64,000 bases of DNA from Anodontia alba (GCA_964016985.1 OZ024827.1:75774953-75838952); one strand, 5' to 3'. Numbered from the stretch's first letter, positions 14,301 through 26,105 are shown. Numbers and translations: made by a program. The notes: generated by a model not told the origin, from the sequence alone.

Positions 14301-17300
14301 AATCTTCAAATTTTTCGACTTTCTGGAAAGTCTTTTAAAATGATGAAAATCACCACCAGATGACCACTGGACACTTGAAATGTGAATATTTGCTCATTTG
14401 GGTGAGAAATATGCAAAACTGTGAAATGCCCAAAATTGACTTTTTTTTTTGCAGGTCCGCGGTCATGAAAATCTTCAAATTTTTCGACTTTCTGGAAAGT
14501 CTTTTAAAATGATGAAAATCACCACCAGATGACCACTGGACACTTGAAATGTGAATATTTGCTCATTTGGGTGAGAAATATGCAAAACTGTGAAATGCCC
14601 AAAATTGACATTTTTTTTGCAGGTCCACGGTCATGAAAATCTTCAAATTTTTCGACTTTCTGGAAAGTCTTTTAAAATGATGAAAATCACCACCAGATGA
14701 CCACTGAACACTTGAAATGTGAATATTTGCTCATTTGGGTGAGAAATATGCAAAACTGTGAAATGCCCAAAATTGACATTTTTTTGCAGGTCCGCGGTCA
14801 TGAAAATCTTCAAATTTTTCGACTTTCTGGAAAGTCTTTTAAAATGATGAAAATCACCACCAGATGACCACTGGACACTTGAAATGTGAATATTTGCTCA
14901 TTTGGGTGAGAAATATGCAAAACTGTGAAATGCCCAAAATTGACATTTTTTTGCAGGTCCGCGGTCATGAAAATCTTCAAATTTTTCGACTTTCTGGAAA
15001 GTCTTTTAAAATGATGAAAATCACCACCAGATGACCACTGGACACTTGAAATGTGAATATTTGCTCATTTGGGTGAGAAATATGCAAAACTGTGAAATGC
15101 CCAAAATTGACATTTTTTTGCAGGTCCGCGGTCATGAAAATCTTCAAATTTTTTTACTTTCTGGAAAGTCTTTTAAAATGATGAAAATCACCACCAGATG
15201 ACCACTGGACACTTGAAATGTGAATATTTGCTCATTTGGGTGAGAAATATGCAAAACTGTGAAATGCCCAAAATTGACATTTTTTTGCAGGTCCGCGGTC
15301 ATGAAAATCTTCAAATTTTTTGACTTTCTGGAAAGTCTTTTAAAATGATGAAAATCACCACCAGATGACCACTGGACACTTGAAATGTGAATATTTGCTC
15401 TTTTGGGTGAGAAATATGCAAAACTGTGAAATGCCCAAAATTGACATTTTTTTGCAGGTCCGCGGTCATGAAAATCTTCAAATTTTTCGACTTTCTGGAA
15501 AGTATTTTAAAATGATGAAAATCACCACCAGATGGCCACTGGACACTTGAAATGTGAATATTTGCTCATTTGGGTGAGAAATATGCAAAACTGTGAAATG
15601 CCCAAAATTGACATTTTTTTGCAGGTCCGCGGTCATGAAAATCTTCAAATTTTTCGACTTTCTGGAAAGTCTTTTAAAATGATGAAAATCACCACCAGAT
15701 GACCACTGGACACTTGAAATGTGAATATTTGCTCAATTGGGTGAGAAATATGCAAAACTGTGAAATGCCCAAAATTGACATTTTTTTGCAGGTCCGCGGT
15801 CATGAAAATCTTCAAATTTTTCGACTTTCTGGAAAGTCTTTTAAAATGATGAAAATCACCACCAGATGACCACTGAACACTTGAAATGTGAATATTTGCT
15901 CATTTGGGTGAGAAATATGCAAAACTGTGAAATGCCCAAAATTGACATTTTTTTGCAGGTCCTCGGTCATGAAAATCTTCAAATTTTTCGACTTTCTGGA
16001 AAGTCTTTTAAAATGATGAAAATCACCACCAGATGACCACTGGACACTTGAAATGTGAATATTTGCTCATTTGGGTGAGAAATATGCAAAACTGTGAAAT
16101 GCCCAAAATTGACATTTTTTTGCAGGTCCGCGGTCATGAAAATCTTCAAATTTTTCGACTTTCTGGAAAGTCTTTTAAAATGATGAAAATCACCACCAGA
16201 TGACCACTGGACACTTGAAATGTGAATATTTGCTCATTTGGGTGAGAAATATGCAAAACTGTGAAATGCCCAAAATTGACATTTTTTTGCAGGTCCACGG
16301 TCATGAAAATCTTCAAATTTTTCGACTTTCTGGAAAGTCTTTTAAAATGATGAAAATCACCACCAGATGACCACTGGACACTTGAAATGTGAATATTTGC
16401 TCATTTGGGTGAGAAATATGCAAAACTGTGAAATGCCCAAAATTGACATTTTTTTGCAGGTCCGCGGTCATGAAAATCTTCAAATTTTTCGACTTTCTGG
16501 AAAGTCTTTTAAAATGATGAAAATCACCACCAGATGACCACTGGACACTTGAAATGTGAATATTTGCTCATTTGGGTGAGAAATATGCAAAACTGTGAAA
16601 TGCCCAAAATTGACATTTTTTTGCAGGTCCGCGGTCATGAAAATCTTCAAATTTTTCGACTTTCTGGAAAGTCTTTTAAAATGATGAAAATCACCACCAG
16701 ATGACCACTGGACACTTGAAATGTGAATATTTGCTCATTTGGGTGAGAAATATACAAAACTGTGAAATGCCCAAAATTGACATTTTTTTGCAGGTCCGCG
16801 GTCATGAAAATCTTCAAATTTTTCGACTTTCTGGAAAGTCTTTTAAAATGATGAAAATCACCACCAGATGACCACTGGACACTTGAAATGTGAATATTTG
16901 CTCATTTGGGTGAGAAATATGCAAAACTGTGAAATGCCCAAAATTGACATTTTTTTGCAGGTCCGCGGTCATGAAAATCTTCAAATTTTTCGACTTTCTG
17001 GAAAGTCTTTTAAAATGATGAAAATCACCACCAGATCACCACTGGACACTTGAAATGTGAATATTTGCTCATTTGGGTGAGAAATATGCAAAACTGTGAA
17101 ATGCCCAAAATTGACATTTTTTTGCAGGTCCGCGGTCATGAAAATCTTCAAATTTTTCGACTTTCTGGAAAGTATTTCAAAATGATGAAAATCACCACCA
17201 GATGACCACTGGACACTTGAAATGTGAATATTTGCTCATTTGGGTGAGAAATATGCAAAACTGTGAAATGCCCAAAATTGACATTTTTTTGCAGGTCCGC

Positions 17301-19040
17301 GGTCATGAAAATCTTCAAATTTTTCGACTTTCTGGAAAGTCTTTTAAAATGATGAAAATCACCACCAGATGACCACTGGACACTTGAAATGTGAATATTT
17401 GCTCATTTGGGTGAGAAATATGCAAAACTGTGAAATGCCCAAAATTGACATTTTTTTTGCAGGTCCGCGGTCATGAAAATCTTCAAATTTTTCGACTTTC
17501 TGGAAAGTCTTTTAAAATGATGAAAATCACCACCAGATGACCACTGGACACTTGAAATGTGAATATTTGCTCATTTGGGTGAGAAATATGCAAAACTGTG
17601 AAATGCCCAAAATTGACATTTTTTTGCAGGTCCACAGTCATGAAAATCTTCAAATTTTTCGACTTTCTGGAAAGTCTTTTAAAATGATGAAAATCACCAC
17701 CAGATGACCACTGGACACTTGAAATGTGAATATTTGCTCATTTGGGTGAGAAATATGCAAAACTGTGAAATGCCCAAAATTGACATTTTTTTTGCAGGTC
17801 CGCGGTCATGAAAATCTTCAAATTTTTCGACTTTCTGGAAAGTCTTTTAAAATGATGAAAATCACCACCAGATGACCACTGGACACTTGAAATGTGAATA
17901 TTTGCTCATTTGGGTGAGAAATATGCAAAACTGTGAAATGCCCAAAATTGACATTTTTTTGCAGGTCCACAGTCATGAAAATCTTCAAATTTTTCGACTT
18001 TCTGGAAAGTCTTTTAAAATGATGAAAATCACCACCAGATGACCACTGGACACTTGAAATGTGAATATTTGCTCATTTGGGTGAGAAATATGCAAAACTG
18101 TGAAATGCCCAAAATTGACATTTTTTTGCAGGTCCGCGGTCATGAAAATCTTCAAATTTTTTGACTTTCTGGAAAGTCTTTTAAAATGATGAAAATCACC
18201 ACCAGATGACCACTGGACACTTGAAATGTGAATATTTGCTCATTTGGGTGAGAAATATGCAAAACTGTGAATGCCCAAAATTGTCTTTTTTTTTTGCAGG
18301 TCCGCGGTCATGAAAATCTTCAAATTTTTTGACTTTCTGGAAAGTCTTTTAAAATGATGAAAATCACCACCAGATGACCACTGGACACTTGAAATGTGAA
18401 TATTTGCTCATTTGGGTGAGAAATATGCAAAACTGTGAAATGCCCAAAATTGACATTTTTTTGCAGGTCCGCGGTCATGAAAATCTTCAAATTTTTCGAC
18501 TTTCTGGAAAGTATTTTAAAATGATGAAAATCACCACCAGATGACCACTGGACACTTGAAATGTGAATATTTGCTCATTTGGGTGAGAAATATGCAAAAC
18601 TGTGAAATGCCCAAAATTGACATTTTTTGCAGGTCCGCGGTCATGAAAATCTTCAAATTTTTCGACTTTCTGGAAAGTATTTTAAAATGATGAAAATCAC
18701 CACCAGATGACCACTGGACACTTGAAATGTGAATATTTGCTCATTTGGGTGAGAAATATGCAAAACTGTGAAATGCCCAAAATTGACATTTTTTTGCAGG
18801 TCCGCGGTCATGAAAATCTTCAAATTTTTCGACTTTCTGGAAAGTCTTTTAAAATGATGAAAATCACCACCAGATCACCACTGGACACTTGAAATGTGAA
18901 TATTTGCTCATTTGGGTGAGAAATATGCAAAACTGTGAAATGCCCAAAATTGACATTTTTTTGCAGGTCCGCGGTCATGAAAATCTTCAAATTTTTTGAC
19001 TTCCTGGAAAGTCTTTTAAAATGATGAAAATCACCACCAG
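2330..19040. repeat. Homogenised core of the 167-bp satellite (about 100 units)
   Basis: These units are almost identical. Rare variants are shared between distant units, which shows local segmental amplification. TGTCTT in place of TGACAT occurs at 11,261, 11,763 and 18,282. CACTTCAAATG followed by TCTTCTAAAATG and ATCGCCACCACATG occurs at 4,171-4,330 and again at 5,675-5,835, an offset of 1,504 bp or nine monomers. GGTCAGCGG followed by CACCATCAG occurs at 4,919-4,994 and at 7,260-7,335, an offset of 2,341 bp or fourteen monomers. No mobile element interrupts the core. Confidence 0.95.
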
Positions 19041-19868
19041 ATCACCACTGGACACTTGAAATGTGAATATTTGCTCGTTTGGGTGAGAAGTATGCAAAAC
19101 TGTGAAATGCCCAAAATTGACATTTTTTTGCAGGTCCGCGGTCATGAAAATCTTCAAATTTTTCGACTTTCTGGAAAGTCTTTTAAAATGATGAAAGTCA
19201 CCACCAGATAAACACCGGACACCTGAAATGTGAATATTTGCTCGTTTGGGTGAGAAATATGCAAAACTGTGAAATGCCAAAAACTGACATTTTTTTGCAG
19301 GTCCGCGGTCATGAAAATCTTCAAATTTTTCGACTTTCTGGAAAGTCTTTTAAAATGATGAAAATCACCACCAGATGAACACCGGACACCTGAAATGTGA
19401 ATATTTGCTCGTTTGGGTGAGAAATATGCAAAACTGTGAAATGCCCAAAACTGACATTTTTTTGCAGGTCCGCGGTCATGAAAATCTTCAAATTTTTCGA
19501 CTTTCTGGAAAGTCTTTTAAAATGATGAAAATCACCACCAGATGAACACCGGACACCTGAAATGTGAATATTTGCTCGTTTGGGTGAGAAATATGCAAAA
19601 CTGTGAAATGCCCAAAATTGACATTTTTTTGCAGGTCCGCGGTCATGAAAATATTCAAATTTTTTGACTTTCTGGAAAGTCTTTTAAAATGATGAAAATC
19701 ACCTTCAGATGAACACTGGACCCTTGAAATGTGAATATTTGCTTGTTTAGGTGAGAAATATTCAAAACTGTGAAATGTCCAAAATTGACATTTTTTCGCA
19801 GGTCCGCGGTCATGAAAATCTTCAAATTTTTCGACTTTCTGCGGCCCAAAAATGAAAATTTTTCGCAG
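19040..19868. repeat. Right C-type satellite monomers and broken array end
   Basis: GCTCGTTTGGGTGAG and AGATAAACACCGG (from 19,206) mark the same variants as at 1,987, exactly 17,219 bp away. The final regular monomer stops at about 19,841 after CGACTTTCTG. It is followed by a short displaced piece of type-B satellite (CCAAAAATG...TTTTTCGCAG, about 19,845-19,868), so the break was not a simple clean insertion. Confidence 0.8.
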
Positions 19869-20618
19869 AAAAAGTAAGGGAAAAGTCCAGGTAGTGCCAC
19901 AGTCACAAACCGCAGCCCTTCTCAGACCCCAAGAGGAAGAGGAAACCGACAAATCTAAACAAGCACAAACCGAATAAACATACGAAAAGCACTAAGATTA
20001 GCTCTCTCTGCCCCAAGCGAGGTAATCGCAATACTAAAAGGACCGAAAAACACAAGAACAAAATGACGCACGGAAAGACATTCAACAAATCGCCTCGTAG
20101 AATAAACCACAAAGCAACAAGGAGTAAGGCTAACACCGGGACCACCGCCTTAGAACGGTCGGTAGAGCAAACCACCAAGATGGGGGGGGGGGGGGGGGGT
20201 TAAAGCACTTTTACAGCTTACTAACTTCACCCTCGGTCCTGATGCTACTCTTAATACATAAATACATAAAAATTCGGTTCGCATAAAGGCTCCTAACTCA
20301 GTCAATGCATCAAAGCGAAAACACAAAAAATCAATTTAATCACTATAATAAACAAAGACGAGTACTCATGGCTAATTCTACTGTATGCCAGAGTAAATGA
20401 AAACCAATAGTTGAACCACGGCGGGCCAAGCCAAAGACATATCGTCAAGCCCCAACCCACTGGTTAAAGTTTTACGAAGAGGCCGTTATTGAGTCTGAGG
20501 CCCGAACCGCCGTTTTTGCAATTAAAGAGTGACCACAAAGCAACAAATAGTAAAACTAACACCGGGAATACCGCCTTAGAACGGTCAGTAGAGTAAACCA
20601 CCGGGGGGTTTAAAGCAG
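19869..20618. repeat. Non-satellite interruption: dispersed repeat with internal direct repeats
   Basis: Satellite sequence stops inside a monomer and resumes at about 20,619 (CTTTTAAAGTGATG). Between the two, about 105 bp near 20,107-20,212 and about 90 bp near 20,531-20,620 are direct repeats sharing CACAAAGCAACAA, CTAACACCGGGA and CCGCCTTAGAACGGTC; they are offset by about 424 bp. A related copy without satellite context lies at about 48,360-49,100. The minus strand carries a 91-codon hydrophobic ORF (19,903-20,178) that I do not recognise. It could be part of a mobile element; no coding function is supported. Confidence 0.7.
20182..20199. repeat. Poly-G run (18 G)
   Basis: This is an uninterrupted run of 18 G inside the first internal repeat of the interruption. 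The second repeat has only six G at the matching place, so the run has expanded. The assembled length is uncertain. Confidence 0.95.
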
Positions 20619-22230
20619 CTTTTAAAGTGATGAAAATCACCACCAGATGACAACAGAACACTTGAAATGTGAATATTTGCTCATTTGAATGAGAAATATG
20701 CAAAACTGTGAAATGCCCAAAAATGACATTTTTTCACAGGTCCGCGGTCATGAAAAACTTCTATGTTTTTGACTTTCTGAAAATCTTTTAAAATGATGAG
20801 AATCACCACCCTTTGACCACAGAACACTTGAAATGTGAAAATATGCTCATTTGGATGAGAAATATGCAAAACTGTGGAACGCCCAGATTTACATTTTTCG
20901 ACTTTTTGAAAAGGCTCATAAAACGATAAAAATCACCCCCAGTTGACCACAGAACACTTGTAATGTTAATATTTGCTCATTTGGGTGAGAAATATGCGAA
21001 GTTGTGAAATGCGCAAAAATGACAATTTTTCGCAGGTCCGCAGTCATGAAAGTCTTCATTTTTTTACTTTCTGTAAATTCTTCTAAAATGATGAAAATCA
21101 TCACCAGATCACCACAAGACATTGAAATGTGAATATTTGCTCATTTGGATGAGAAATATGCAAAAATGTGAAATGCCCAGATTGACATTTTTTTCGCAGG
21201 TTTGGGGTCATGAAGAACTTCAATTTTTTCGACTTTCTGAAAAGGCTTTTAAAATAGAAATATGCAAAAATGTGAAATGCCCAAAAATGACAATTTTTCG
21301 CAGGTCCGCGATCATGAAAATCTTCATTTTTTTTCGACTTTCTGGAAAGTCTTTTAAAATGATGAAAATCACCACCAGATGACCACAGGACACTTGAAAT
21401 GTGAACATTTGCTCATTTGCCGGGATGAGAAATATTCAAAACTGTGAAATGCCCAAAATTGACTTTTTTTCGCAGGTCCGCAGTCATATAAAACTTCAAT
21501 TTTTTCGACTTTCTGAAAAGGCTTTTAAAATGATGAAAATCACCACCAGTTGACCACAGGACACTTGAAATATAAATATTTTCTCATTTGGGTGAGAAAT
21601 ATGCGAAAATGTGAAATGTCCAAAATTGACAATTTTTCGCAGGTCCGCGGTCATGAAAATCTTTAATTTTTTCGACTTTCTGGAAAGTCGTTTAAAATGA
21701 TGAAAATCACCACCACATGACCACAGGAAATTTGAAATGTGAATATTTGCTCATCTGGATGAGAAATATGCAAAAATGTGAAATGCCCAAAATTGACATT
21801 TCTTCGCAGGTCCACAGTCATAAAAATTTTCAATTGTTTGGACTTTCTGAAAAGGCTTTTAAAATGATGAAAATCACCGCGAGTTGACCACAAGATACTT
21901 GAAATAAGAATATTTGCTCATTTGGTTCAGAAATATGCGAAAATCTGAAATGCCTTAAAATGACAATTTTTCGCAGGTCTGCAGTCATGAAAAACTTTTC
22001 GAGTTTCTGAAAAGGCTTTTAAAATCACTATCAGATGACCACAGGACACTTGAAATGTAAATATTTGCCCATTTGGGTAAGAAATTTGTGAAAATGTGAA
22101 ATGCCAATTTTTCACAGGTTCGCGATCCTGGAAAACTTCAATTTTTTCGACTTTCATAAAAGGCTTTTAAAATGATGAAAATCACCACCAGCTGACCACA
22201 GGACACTTGAAATGTAAATATTTGCTCCAG
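20619..22230. repeat. Decayed right-edge satellite monomers
   Basis: About nine to ten diverged units are recognisable by TATTTGCTCATTTG, GCAGGTCCG and TTTTAAAATGATGAAAATCACC. Indels are frequent. One example is a junction near 21,240-21,265, where one monomer's TTTTAAAAT runs directly into the GAAATATGC segment of another. Type-B features (GCGAAAATGTG, CCAGTTGACCACAGG) alternate with type A, as at the left edge. The array ends in the middle of TATTTGCTC at about 22,228. Confidence 0.9.
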
Positions 22231-23369
22231 TTGAGTATGTGAATGCTGATTGTTTATGATGCTGCAGTTGTCTTCCCCTTTACTGTCCTGCCGTCCAAAG
22301 ATTTGGTTAGATGGCTGAGCATCCTCTTTGCTCATTAGCGAGGGTTTGGAATCTTCTGCTCTATTTCACCACTTTTTAGAACTGGTTTGTTAGGGGAATT
22401 AGGTTGACTGATTTGCTGAACAGTCCGTGCGTCTGAAAATGATCAATGGAATTTGTTTTAGAAACGGCTTTATTCAGTCCATGTCGTCCGCAGAGTGACG
22501 ACCAAGCGGACAAACTCCCCGCCCCCGTGCTATTTTCGGGCAGGCTCATGACCTAAATAGGTATGTCACTGGCGAATGAGAAGGACAATGAGAAGGTCTG
22601 ATACAGAAAAGAAGTGGGCGTCTTTGAAACTGCACCTGAGTGATTTTGGTCGGTGGGCCTGCGTAATTGTCAGTTGAGGTAACTCAGTTTTGACTTTACG
22701 CAACAGGCTCCCGCCTTTTTGTTCTCAACTGTCACCTTAAGTCCCCTGAGCTTACCAATTACCTGAGATCGCTTTCATCTTAATTTTCTTCAATTTTGAG
22801 GACAAATATGTGAATAATCAAATCAACTTTGGGAATGCGAACTAAGTACCTAACGTCAACTGTTCTAGCATCGTAAACAAAATAACTAAGAAATAACAAA
22901 ACGCTGTTTTTGTTTAACGTTGACAAAAAATTTTTATCCATGAAAATTTTCAAAATAATTTATTAGTTTCATATTTGTTTTTCTAACAAAGACAAACATG
23001 TTGAAACAAAACTCAATATAAAACGTTGCAGTATCAAAATATTTATCAGCATAATTTTTAATGTCAAAATTAATACCTTTTTGTTGATATTATAATCCAA
23101 AAGTAAATTCTTTTACAAAAATATTAATTCTATGGTGACAGAGAATCATTTTAATATGTTTCATAGGTATTGATCGAATGTCTTCCAAAAGTTGACTTTG
23201 TAACATTAAATATTTTAAAAGGTTTTAATTACAAGAGATACTGATCACACTCGCAAATTAAAAAAGTTTGAAATGCCTTGATGAAAAATTGCATAATACT
23301 AGAATTTATAAAGATATTTTATTTGAAAATATTATGAATAAATAAAAAAAAATATCTTTCTTATCCATA
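22231..23369. other. Array-flanking DNA without a supported gene
   Basis: The segment 22,231-22,770 is less AT-rich and holds a possible promoter, listed separately. A minus-strand ORF of about 38 non-satellite codons (22,222-22,335) starts at an ATG and runs into the satellite; I do not recognise it. The segment 22,780-23,369 is AT-rich with no ORF or repeat I can name. Confidence 0.5.
22517..22561 (-). promoter_or_regulatory. GC box plus CArG box (possible promoter)
   Basis: CCCCGCCCCC (22,517-22,526) is a GC box on the minus strand. CCTAAATAGG (22,552-22,561) fits the serum response factor consensus CC(A/T)6GG exactly. The two lie 25 bp apart, in a locally GC-richer stretch upstream (minus-strand sense) of a short minus-strand ORF. 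No TATA box or transcript evidence is visible. Direction and function are inferred only. Confidence 0.3.
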
Positions 23370-24047
23370 TAAATATTGAGGAATATTTCTTGGTAAAAGT
23401 GGGTCATATGTACATGCTAAAAACACATTGTCGAACAAGGCAATAAGGTGTTGTTTTGTCTTTTACAGAAAATAAGAAATTTATTGTTGCCATTAGATGT
23501 ACAAATTGATCTCTTAAACAAAACTATTTAGCCAATACTGCTATATGGATGCGAAATATTGTGTGTGGGTAATATAGAAGGTATTAAAAGGGTACAATTA
23601 AAATTTTATAAACAGATTTTAAATCTTAAAAAAGCAACTCCATCACTTATGATTTATGGTGAACTTCCCAATCAAACACATACAGAATTTTTAAAACGAG
23701 TTTCCAACAAAGCGCATACATTTCAATTCTTCCTAACAAACGTTATTAAAATTTAGGACGAGAAATCACAGACTCTCAGTAGAAACAGGAAGGTGGAGGA
23801 ATGTTCCGATTAATGAAAGATTATGCCCCATATGCTCTACGGAAATTGGTGACGAATTCCTTTCTCTATTTACTTGTCCACAGTTTCAAACTGATAGGAT
23901 GAAATATTTCCTGCCATATTTCTAAAAAAGGCCAAACGTATTGAAATTTGAACAATTAATGAACAGTAAAAACAAACGTCAACTAAGAAATTTATGCTAT
24001 TTTATCAAAGTTATTACTAAAAAAATAAATTGATAAAGCGTGGTCTG

Positions 24048-24110
<63 letters not shown>

Positions 24111-24655
24111 GGATGGGGTGGGGTTGGGGCAGGGGTGCGTGGCGTGTGCGTTACAAAGATGAAATACAGTTTTGCTTAAACTCAGATATTCTTTTCTTAT
24201 GTGTAAAAAGAATTGAATGACTACTTTATTTGCCAAAATATTAAAACGTGCCGCAGTTATACACACAATGCACCATGACCGTACGTATTTAAACATGAAT
24301 TCATTTCCGTATCAATTTGGTATGCTTCTATCGCAGCTGGCGATGGAAGATGTGATAAAATATATACTTGTTCGTCTTGTACACACCTTATAATCTAACA
24401 ATATGTTTGTAAAAAGAATTGTAAGGTGCTCTCCCATGAACCCTTAAAACAAAGTTTAATTTAACCTGAACCCTAAAGGAACATTAAATTGTGCATTTTG
24501 TGTACGCTACGACGTTATCATGTATAGTATATTGTTTAAAGCACTCTCTGAATCTGCTTATAATTATACCCGTCATCTGAATCACTGTTTATAATTGACG
24601 TATGTCTCTCTTGCTGTTTACCTTTTGTAAACCTGTGATAATGCAATAAAGTTTG
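23370..24655 (+). mobile_element. 3' end of a jockey/CR1-type LINE (degenerate)
   Basis: The translated remnant shows the region after the reverse transcriptase domain that is typical of this LINE group. A degraded LLYGCE-type motif near 23,540 is followed by an intact 65-codon piece (23,559-23,756) with QLKFYKQILNLKKATPS and MIYGEL. Then, in another frame, come GRWRNVPINERLCPIC and GDEFLSLFTCPQF, the cysteine-rich tail of such proteins. Frameshifts and stops separate these pieces, so the copy is dead and 5'-truncated. A 3' untranslated part follows, containing the (GT)n tract, and ends with AATAAA at 24,645-24,650. The clade assignment rests on motif memory and has not been tested by phylogeny. 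Confidence 0.8.
24052..24107. repeat. (GT)n microsatellite
   Basis: About 28 consecutive GT units lie within the LINE 3' untranslated region, followed by a G-rich stretch to about 24,140. Confidence 0.98.
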
Positions 24656-25263
24656 AAAGTTTTATCCAAAGTTACGGAATGAAAATAGCCACACAATAGT
24701 TGTGCGCTAGAACAACCAGTGTATGTCTAGAAAAGAAGCTATACGCAAAATGTTGTTGTAAGTTTAAACTACGGGAGTTTTCGTATCCGGGAATATTGCT
24801 TCCGTTATATTCATTAAACGCCCCTAAATTTCGTGCAGTGTAATAAATACAATCATTTAATCTATGTACTAAATTTTTTCAGTCATGCTGTACAATGAGG
24901 TACTTGAAAATTCAAGGTATCGAGAATGTTTGTAGTGTTCATTCAGTGTAACAGTAAAGTGTCCAGATTTTTAAAAACTTCAAACTTCATTTCATTTTTA
25001 TTCTTGAAATCATTCCGTTAAATAACTACATTTTAACAGGTAATAAAATTAAAACAGCTTTTGTTTATTGCAAGTCCTTTCGAAAACTATTAATTTCTGA
25101 CTGTTTATATAATTCAAGTTAAAGGCCTGTTTCTTGATGTTATGTCCGTACCGTTATAACTTCATCTGGATCTTATCATCAAGCTGGTCACGGTTGAACG
25201 CCAACACCACTTACGGCATCATTCAGTTTACAGGTGGAAACGCAACCGAAGAATATAACAATA
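24656..25263. other. No recognisable feature
   Basis: This is AT-rich intergenic DNA. I see no ORF of note, RNA gene or repeat that I can match elsewhere in the window. Confidence 0.5.
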
Positions 25264-25548
25264 CATTATGAAAACACGCCTATTCAAACATAAAGAAAAT
25301 TTCACATCCAAAAACTGACAGTTTCAGATAAAAAAAAAAAAAAACTCTGATATTTTTCTTATTTCTACTCAAAACATAGATTGTGGGTACTCGTTTGAAC
25401 CGCCTCGCCGAGGCGGTTCTAATGAATACCCACAATCTATTTTTGAGCAGAAATAAGAAAAATGATGTATTCCCCTGTAAACCCCAGTTTTACTATATAA
25501 AAGTGGGGTTTAAGGGGGTCAAAATTATATAGGCATGTTTTCGTGATG
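25264..25548 (+). mobile_element. Palindromic MITE, family 1, copy 1
   Basis: The element starts CATTATGAAAACACGCCTAT and ends GGCATGTTTTCGTGATG, which are terminal inverted repeats of each other. The centre is a long inverted repeat (GATTGTGGGTACTCG...CCGCCTCG / CGAGGCGG...ACCCACAATC). A 3' segment with TATATAAAAGTGGGGTTTAA is shared by all copies. It has no coding capacity and is about 285 bp long. Nine copies lie in this window. No target-site duplication is conserved between copies, so the transposase family is unknown. Confidence 0.9.
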
Positions 25549-26059
25549 TCAGGAAAAATGACTATGGGATGAAACAAATTGCATGTTATATTCATTATGC
25601 GTTCGGATCGTTCATTTTAGTTTTCGCGTGAGCGTTAATCATTTTCCTATGAAACCACTTTTGACATAAATGGGAATGATATAAACTTTTTTCTTACTTT
25701 TTTAAAGAATCCTGCAGTTGCAGATATAGTTTATAAGAACAGGGTTACCTACCGTCAATAAAATATCACTTCGTCGGCATCAAAACTGAACTTCGGAAGC
25801 GAATTTCTAGTTTATTTTGGTTAGTAGCAGCTTTATTCATATTTTCAAAGGCACATGAATCTGATATAGTCTCATCGGAGGTTTGATTATCTTCAAGTAA
25901 AATAAGCGATTTATGACAGATTTTCTGGTTAGAAGAAAACACAAATTTTCTGTAGATTCCTTATCATGGAAACGGTTGGTTGTATTTGTTTCTATGGTAA
26001 AATCAAGCAGCTGTCGATCATGAACAAGTGCTCGACGCTGATTGGATAATATAATTTAT

Positions 26060-26105
26060 CCAATCAGGAGTCACCAGATTTCAATCCTCCGAGGGAGTAT
26101 AAAAG
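26060..26105 (+). promoter_or_regulatory. LTR promoter: CCAAT box and TATA box (5' LTR)
   Basis: CCAAT at 26,060-26,064 and TATAAAAG at 26,098-26,105 lie 33 bp apart. This is the layout of a polymerase II core promoter, and transcription would be expected to start about 25-30 bp downstream. Both boxes are conserved in the 3' LTR (33,997-34,001 and 34,035-34,042). Confidence 0.75.

Larger units (their letters stand above)
1..19868. repeat. 167-bp satellite array, main block (about 119 monomers)
   Basis: Head-to-tail monomers recur every 167 bp. For example, the ACACTT motif lies at 2501, 2668, 2835 and 3002. Each monomer has a conserved TTTGGGTGAGAAATATGC segment, a T-tract ending in TTGCAG, a GTCCGCGGTCATGAAAATC box containing the CCGCGG palindrome, and an ATGATGAAAATCACCACCAG segment. 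Core units differ from each other by only a few bases. The array is already mid-monomer at base 1, so it extends beyond the window. Because 167 is not a multiple of 3, reading frames rotate, and the short ORFs on both strands are by-products. A 167-bp unit matches the DNA length held by a nucleosome plus linker histone, and many centromeric satellites have similar lengths, but nothing here proves a centromeric role. Confidence 0.98.

Noticed and set aside
13462..18892. Plus-strand ORFs of 61-77 codons in the satellite core
   Set aside because: They are chance open frames created by single-base variants in monomers; each covers about one unit.
2330..19040. CENP-B box in the satellite
   Set aside because: The only similarity is TTCG in TTTTTCGACTTTCTGG; the other required positions (A and CGGG) are missing.
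19488..19952. 154-codon minus-strand ORF at the satellite break
   Set aside because: It is a fusion of satellite frames with the inserted dispersed repeat and has no coherent protein features.
20182..20199. Telomere-like or regulatory G tract
   Set aside because: It is a plain homopolymer without a telomeric hexamer unit, most likely a slippage product.
1..22230. CRISPR-like regular repeats
   Set aside because: There is no alternation of repeat and unique spacer; the whole 167-bp unit repeats, and the DNA is eukaryotic.
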